Positions 59,635-64,000 of a DNA stretch of 64,000 nucleotides are shown piece by piece. The notes under the pieces are model-generated. The model was given only the letters and a program-made list of their open reading frames with translations. It was not told the DNA's origin and made no database searches. Source of the stretch: CAZCQG01 sp964500775. Its GTDB lineage: Bacteria > Campylobacterota > Campylobacteria > Campylobacterales > CAZCQG01. The stretch covers positions 5,868-69,867 of the forward strand of contig CAZCQG010000007.1 of NCBI GenBank assembly GCA_964500775.1, in the 5' to 3' direction. Position 1 is the stretch's first letter. Each line of letters starts with the position of its first letter. The translations under genes and the position numbers were made by a program.

Positions 59635-61073
59635 TGAGTATTCGAGCTAAAATCGTCTCCACGCTTGGACCTGCTTCAAATAGCGACGAAGGGGTAGCGG
59701 AGTTAATCCAAGTAGGCGTAAATGTCTTTAGGTTAAATTTTTCCCACGGTTCGCGCGAAAGTCACAAAGAGACGTTAGAGCGTATTAGACGCGTCTCCGA
59801 GAAGATGGGCAAGGTCGTCTCCGTGTTGCAGGATATTTCAGGTCCGAAAGTGCGAATCGGAGTAGTGGAAGGAGAGATACTCCTTGAAGCGGGCGATACG
59901 TTATGCTTTAACAAAAACGAAACCGTAGGAAATAATGAGACCAAATGCGTCTCTTTGAGTTATCCCGAGATTATAGATTCTCTGAATATCGGCGATAAAA
60001 TCTTTTTAGCGGACGGAACGATAAAAGTCGAAGTGATCGCAAAAGAGGGGGAGAAGGCAAAATCAAAAGTCCTTGTCGGCGGCAAGCTCACCTCCAAAAA
60101 AGGGGTAAATTTCCCGGGCGTGAAGCTCCCGATTCCTACTATTACCCAAAAAGATAGAGACGATTTGGTATTCGGTGCCGAGATCGGTGTCGATCTTATC
60201 GCCCTTTCGTTCGTGCGAAAAGGTGCGGATATACTAGAGGCGAAGAAGATACTTCAAACGTGCGGAAAAGATACCCCGATTTTCGCGAAGATCGAGATGG
60301 TCGAAGCAATGGAGAATCTAGACGATATTCTCTCCGTGGTAGACGGTATTATGGTCGCTAGAGGCGATTTGGGCGTTGAGTTCGGTCTCCCGCGCGTACC
60401 CGTTGCACAAAAGACCATCATTAAAAAAGCCAACTTCAAAGGGCTTCCCGTCATAACTGCTACACAGATGCTTACTTCAATGATAAACTCTCCTTATCCC
60501 ACGAGGGCAGAAGTGAGCGACATCGCAAATGCGATTCTAGACGGGAGTGATGCGGTGATGCTCTCAGATGAAACCGCCGTAGGGAAATATCCCTCCGAGG
60601 CGGTTAAAATGCTTGTGCAGACTATCCGAGAGACTGAAGAGATTTATGGATATTACCAGCATAAAAATGAAGAGCATCCCGAAAAAGAGGCAATCGCTTT
60701 GGCGGCAAGTGCCCTCTCCGAGACGCTCGCTCCCGATGCCATCATCGTCTTTACTACGAGCGGTCTTTCGGCGTATACTTTGGCAAAATATAGACCCAAA
60801 AGCAGAATTATCGTCACCTCCCCGAGTATCGAAACCTTAAGAAGGCTTGCCGTGGTATGGGGTGTGGAATCTGCCCTTATGATGGAAAAAAATGAAAATA
60901 GCGACAAACTTGTCTATAACTTTTTAAAAGAGGGAATCGAGCAGGGGATAATCGATAAAAATAAAAAATACGTCCTCACCGTCGGTGCACCCAAAAGCAA
61001 GAGCGGTTCGACCAATATGATCCGAATCTTAGATACCGAAAGCATCAACGCGATATTGGAGCAATTTAGTTGA
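59634..61073 (+). CDS. pyk: pyruvate kinase
   Basis: Pyk converts phosphoenolpyruvate and ADP to pyruvate and ATP. The 479-residue protein has the N-terminal KIVSTLGPASN, RLNFSHGSRESH, the active-site block IFAKIEMVEAMENLDDIL, MVARGDLGVEFG and the C-terminal allosteric domain. The ATG overlaps the preceding TGA by one base. Its presence with a glucan enzyme suggests some glycolytic flux, possibly from glycogen. Confidence 0.97.
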   Translation: MSIRAKIVSTLGPASNSDEGVAELIQVGVNVFRLNFSHGSRESHKETLERIRRVSEKMGKVVSVLQDISGPKVRIGVVEGEILLEAGDTLCFNKNETVGNNETKCVSLSYPEIIDSLNIGDKIFLADGTIKVEVIAKEGEKAKSKVLVGGKLTSKKGVNFPGVKLPIPTITQKDRDDLVFGAEIGVDLIALSFVRKGADILEAKKILQTCGKDTPIFAKIEMVEAMENLDDILSVVDGIMVARGDLGVEFGLPRVPVAQKTIIKKANFKGLPVITATQMLTSMINSPYPTRAEVSDIANAILDGSDAVMLSDETAVGKYPSEAVKMLVQTIRETEEIYGYYQHKNEEHPEKEAIALAASALSETLAPDAIIVFTTSGLSAYTLAKYRPKSRIIVTSPSIETLRRLAVVWGVESALMMEKNENSDKLVYNFLKEGIEQGIIDKNKKYVLTVGAPKSKSGSTNMIRILDTESINAILEQFS

Positions 61074-63808
61074 TACGCAACCGCGAACTCCTTGCCATAA
61101 AGGCAAGCGCGGGCAGCGGTAAAACTTTCGCCCTTACTTTGCGCTACATTGAGCTACTCCTTGAAGGGGTCGCTCCTCCGTCGATACTGGCGATAACATT
61201 TACGAAAAAAGCTTCTTATGAGATGCAAAAGCGGATTCTTTCCGCACTTAAAGAGCTTACAAACACACCGCACAAATCACCTTATTTCGCCGAGCTGCTC
61301 AAGAGGGACGCGAGTTATGAAAAAAAAATATTGCAAGGCGGGATGGCGGCGATATTAAAAAAATATATCGTTTCAAAAAAAAACATTACGACGATAGATA
61401 GTTTTTTTAATGCGATTTTGACGAAATTCTGTTTCTACGGAAACCTACGCTACGGCTACACTTTTAGCGACATCGAGTACAAATACGTCAATAATATGTT
61501 TTTGGAGCACCTCGATAATGCGGAGCTGCAGAGACTCTCAAACGTCATATCGACGCACGGCATTTCGCTAGAGAGATTCTTGGGATATATGCAAGACCTC
61601 GTCTATAAAGAGCCCGAATTTAAAATAACAAGTGCTTCTTCGGATGTTTCGGGTGCAAAAAATGCACTGCTTGCATACGCCAATGCGCTCACTAAAGACC
61701 TAGCAAATGAGAATCTCACCGAGCATCAAAAAAAACAACTCCACTTTGACTCCATCGAAGAGCTACTGGGAAAAACTTGGATGTCTCGCGAAACCTTGGG
61801 GGAGTATCAATATTTTAAAAAAATAGCAACGCCCGCATACGAAGAGAGATTTGTCTATTTAAAAACACTTGTCGTTCGCTACTACGAGGAGTTGCAAAAA
61901 GAGATACTATCTATTTTTAGTGAGTTTTTTGAACAATATAAACAAGCCCGTATTAGGTACTTACGGGAGAAAAACTCTATCTCGTTTAACGATATGTCTT
62001 TGGAGACTTTCTCTCTGATGCGGGGTGATTTTTTGAGTACCGATTTTTTATATTTTCGTCTTGATTCGAGGCTAGAACACGTACTCATCGATGAGTTTCA
62101 AGATACTTCGATGCTCCAATACCTCGTACTTAAGCCTATTATCGATGAGATTCGGGCGGGGATAGGTCAAAAAGAGTTTCGTTCGCTTTTTTTCGTCGGC
62201 GATACCAAGCAGTCAATATACAGATTCCGAGGGGCGCAAAGCAAACTTTTCGAAGAGTTGCTTAAAGACGAAGAGCTCAATCTCGCAGAAGAGCGCCTTA
62301 ATGTAAATTACCGTAGCAAAACTAATATCGTAACTTTTATCAATACTACTTTTAGAGATAAAATACCCGACTATTTTGATCAACATTCACCCGAAGACGG
62401 TGCGTATGACGGTGGTTACGTTTTGGTAGAAGAGAGTGAAGATATAGCGTTGTCGTGCGCACAAAAAGTTGCTGCGCTTATAGAATCGGGAGTGCATAGT
62501 GAAGAGATAGCCGTTTTGACCTTTACTAATGATGCGACGCTGGAGATAGAAGAAGAGATCCATAGACTAGACCCTACGATACCGATCTCTACGGAATCCA
62601 CCCTTAAAGTAGTCGCTCAAAATGAAAATGCCGCAATCATTTCACTCCTGAAATATGCAGTTTTGCAAGAGGATATATATCTTGCAGCATTTTATGCCCG
62701 AATGGGCGAATCTCCACATAATAAAAAGAAGATTCCCGTTGATATTTCCCTCCCCTTAGAGCAACTTATATTTTCCATCGCGCACCGCTACTCTTTGCTA
62801 TGCGAAGGGGTGTACAAGCTCATTGAGCGCAGCATGGCATACGAGGATATTTTTGATTTCGTGTTTAATATCGATCAAGACCCTGCTACGATCTCTTCTT
62901 CCGGCGCAAAGGGCGTGCGAATGATGACGATACACAAATCAAAAGGGCTTGATTTTCCTTATTTGATCGTCGCGGATAAAATAGGGAAAGAGAATAATAC
63001 GGGTGATTTCTTTGTCGATGATCGAGAGGGGCTAAAATTACGCGGGATAAATGTTCGGTTTGGCGGAAGGAAAAAAGTAGATTCTCATTTTGCACAATTG
63101 CTTGAGCGTGAAGAGGAGGCAAAAAAAGAAGACCTGCTACACCAGCTTTATGTTGCTTTTACCCGAGGAAAAGAGGCTCTAATCGTCATAAAAAATAAAG
63201 AAAAAAGTGTATTTGATATTTTGCAATTGGAAGAGACTTTGATCGGTTCCATAGAGAATGATAGAAGCAGTACCGAGAAAGCAAATATGTGTCATGCCGA
63301 AGTGAATGAATTATCGGGTCTCGGAAGGCAGTTTGATTTTTTGACGCGAAGCGAAAAGAAAAAAACCCCAAATCCTCATAGTTTGTACTTTGGAGAGGCG
63401 TTACATACCGTCCTTGAATATTGTGATTTTAAAAGTAAAGACTGGAGCTTAGGTTTGCAGGCTGCAAAAAATAGGTTTGGATTCTTGCTAAAGAAAAGCG
63501 ACTTCGATGAGATAGAGCGAAGAGTTGCGACTCTATTGTCCGATAAAAAATTTATCACGCTGCTGGAAGGAGAAATATTCAGAGAATACCCGATCGTACA
63601 AGACGGAAAGCGTGGTTTTATAGATCTTTTAATCGTTCAAACGAATAAAGCAGTCGTAATCGATTACAAAAGCTCTCTGGGATTTAAGGAAAAGTTAAAA
63701 GAACAGTTACTTTTTTATAAAGATTTTTTGAAAGCGGAAGGATTCTCCCGTATTGAGGGGTACTTTTGTCATCTAGCACCCGAGGGCGTCACGCTTATCT
63801 CGGTATAA
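61070..63808 (+). CDS. addA: AddA-type UvrD-like helicase/nuclease
   Basis: The 912-residue protein combines a superfamily 1 helicase and a RecB-type nuclease for double-strand break processing. Helicase motif I is ASAGSGKTFAL, II is VLIDEFQDTS, III GDTKQSIYRFRGA, and VI LYVAFTRGKEALIVI. The C-terminal nuclease has GFIDLLIVQTNKAVVIDYKSS with the acidic and Lys residues. addB is not adjacent, which differs from many genomes. The start is TTG overlapping the pyk stop (TTGA). Confidence 0.88.
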   Translation: MIRNRELLAIKASAGSGKTFALTLRYIELLLEGVAPPSILAITFTKKASYEMQKRILSALKELTNTPHKSPYFAELLKRDASYEKKILQGGMAAILKKYIVSKKNITTIDSFFNAILTKFCFYGNLRYGYTFSDIEYKYVNNMFLEHLDNAELQRLSNVISTHGISLERFLGYMQDLVYKEPEFKITSASSDVSGAKNALLAYANALTKDLANENLTEHQKKQLHFDSIEELLGKTWMSRETLGEYQYFKKIATPAYEERFVYLKTLVVRYYEELQKEILSIFSEFFEQYKQARIRYLREKNSISFNDMSLETFSLMRGDFLSTDFLYFRLDSRLEHVLIDEFQDTSMLQYLVLKPIIDEIRAGIGQKEFRSLFFVGDTKQSIYRFRGAQSKLFEELLKDEELNLAEERLNVNYRSKTNIVTFINTTFRDKIPDYFDQHSPEDGAYDGGYVLVEESEDIALSCAQKVAALIESGVHSEEIAVLTFTNDATLEIEEEIHRLDPTIPISTESTLKVVAQNENAAIISLLKYAVLQEDIYLAAFYARMGESPHNKKKIPVDISLPLEQLIFSIAHRYSLLCEGVYKLIERSMAYEDIFDFVFNIDQDPATISSSGAKGVRMMTIHKSKGLDFPYLIVADKIGKENNTGDFFVDDREGLKLRGINVRFGGRKKVDSHFAQLLEREEEAKKEDLLHQLYVAFTRGKEALIVIKNKEKSVFDILQLEETLIGSIENDRSSTEKANMCHAEVNELSGLGRQFDFLTRSEKKKTPNPHSLYFGEALHTVLEYCDFKSKDWSLGLQAAKNRFGFLLKKSDFDEIERRVATLLSDKKFITLLEGEIFREYPIVQDGKRGFIDLLIVQTNKAVVIDYKSSLGFKEKLKEQLLFYKDFLKAEGFSRIEGYFCHLAPEGVTLISV

Positions 63809-63897
63809 TTTTCTAGCAAAAAAGTTAGATTTTTGCCGCAAATTTAAAAAAACTTAAAGCTTAATAAGATTACCATATTTTATTTCTAAGGTCAGCA

Positions 63898-64000
63898 ATG
63901 GAGAAAGAATTGACGGATATGCTCGCAAAAATCACACACGACCTCTCTTCTTTAGTAGAGATTAACAAAGCGCAAACCGAAAGAATTATAGATAATAGCA
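63898..64000 (+). CDS. unidentified gene, 5' end only
   Basis: An ATG at 63898 opens a frame of 34 codons to the window end. The visible N-terminus (EKELTDMLAKITHDLSSLVE followed by INKAQTERI) is helical and polar, with no signal peptide, and could begin a coiled coil. AAGGT lies upstream. It follows addA by 89 bases, in which a weak AT-rich inverted repeat (GCAAAAA/TTTTTGC, about 63818-63836) is the only structure seen. No family is assigned. Confidence 0.4.
   Translation, partial: MEKELTDMLAKITHDLSSLVEINKAQTERIIDNS

Overview
The window looks like a chromosomal segment of a free-living Campylobacterota (Epsilonproteobacteria) of moderate GC content, in the Sulfurimonas/Sulfuricurvum/Sulfurovum sense. 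Several gene blocks have the same order as in Campylobacter jejuni (recalled from general knowledge, not searched): tlyA-ribF-cmoA; ctpA-purC-purS-purQ-hypothetical-plsC-fluC; flgA-ubiX-coaD-tmk; cheY-prmA-ftsH-psd-pssA; cbpA-hspR; and rpsU next to ccoG. Genes are tightly packed, ATGA, TGATG and TTGA stop/start overlaps are common, and many starts are TTG or GTG. I see no rRNA, tRNA, CRISPR array, insertion sequence or prophage.

Layout. 1-1.2 kb: end of an export/redox operon (TlpA-like lipoprotein, small membrane protein, partial FtsX/MacB-type permease). 1.2-6.2 kb: ugd, two tiny membrane ORFs, tlyA, ribF, cmoA, dapE. 6.2-8.3 kb: a diguanylate cyclase and a CitE-like lyase. 8.3-19.8 kb: an acetate/sodium-symport region with acs, actP-DUF485 and a DUF4212-SSS symporter. 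Two paralogous modules lie inside it, each a DUF294 nucleotidyltransferase (CAP-like + CBS) followed by a DnaQ-like exonuclease. 19.8-25 kb: fluC, plsC, a periplasmic SH3-like protein, purQ/S/C and ctpA. 25-32 kb: clpB, flgA, ubiX, coaD, tmk, an orphan parA, comF and a PolB-like exonuclease. 32-41 kb: a Cache-like membrane protein, hisH, hisA, cheY, prmA, ftsH, psd-like, pssA, and leuA behind a leucine leader peptide. 41-48 kb: periplasmic rhodanese, DUF3373 outer-membrane protein, SHOCT protein, fatty-acid genes and rpsU. 48-51 kb: a recombinase-derived gene broken by an in-frame TGA, ccoG and a SLAC1/TehA-type transporter. 51-57.8 kb: fapA, two tail-to-tail calcium-loop paralogs, rarA, and the cbpA-hspR heat-shock operon. 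58-64 kb: a phosphorylase-like glycan enzyme, pyk, an AddA-type helicase-nuclease, and the start of one more gene.

The strongest unexplained signal is regulatory. Three divergently arranged promoters in the acetate/symporter region each carry a direct repeat of a TGCTA box with 11-bp periodicity: upstream of DUF294 copy 1, of DUF485-actP, and of DUF4212-SSS. This suggests a dedicated regulon joining the two symporters and the duplicated DUF294/exonuclease modules. Other notable points are a CIRCE-like site beside a perfect consensus clpB promoter, an inverted repeat inside the consensus cbpA promoter, a sigma-54-type promoter with a hairpin covering the Shine-Dalgarno of a calcium-loop gene, a phosphorylase family member lacking the PLP lysine, and a catalytically dead serine-recombinase relative with TGA at the position of a usual Trp.
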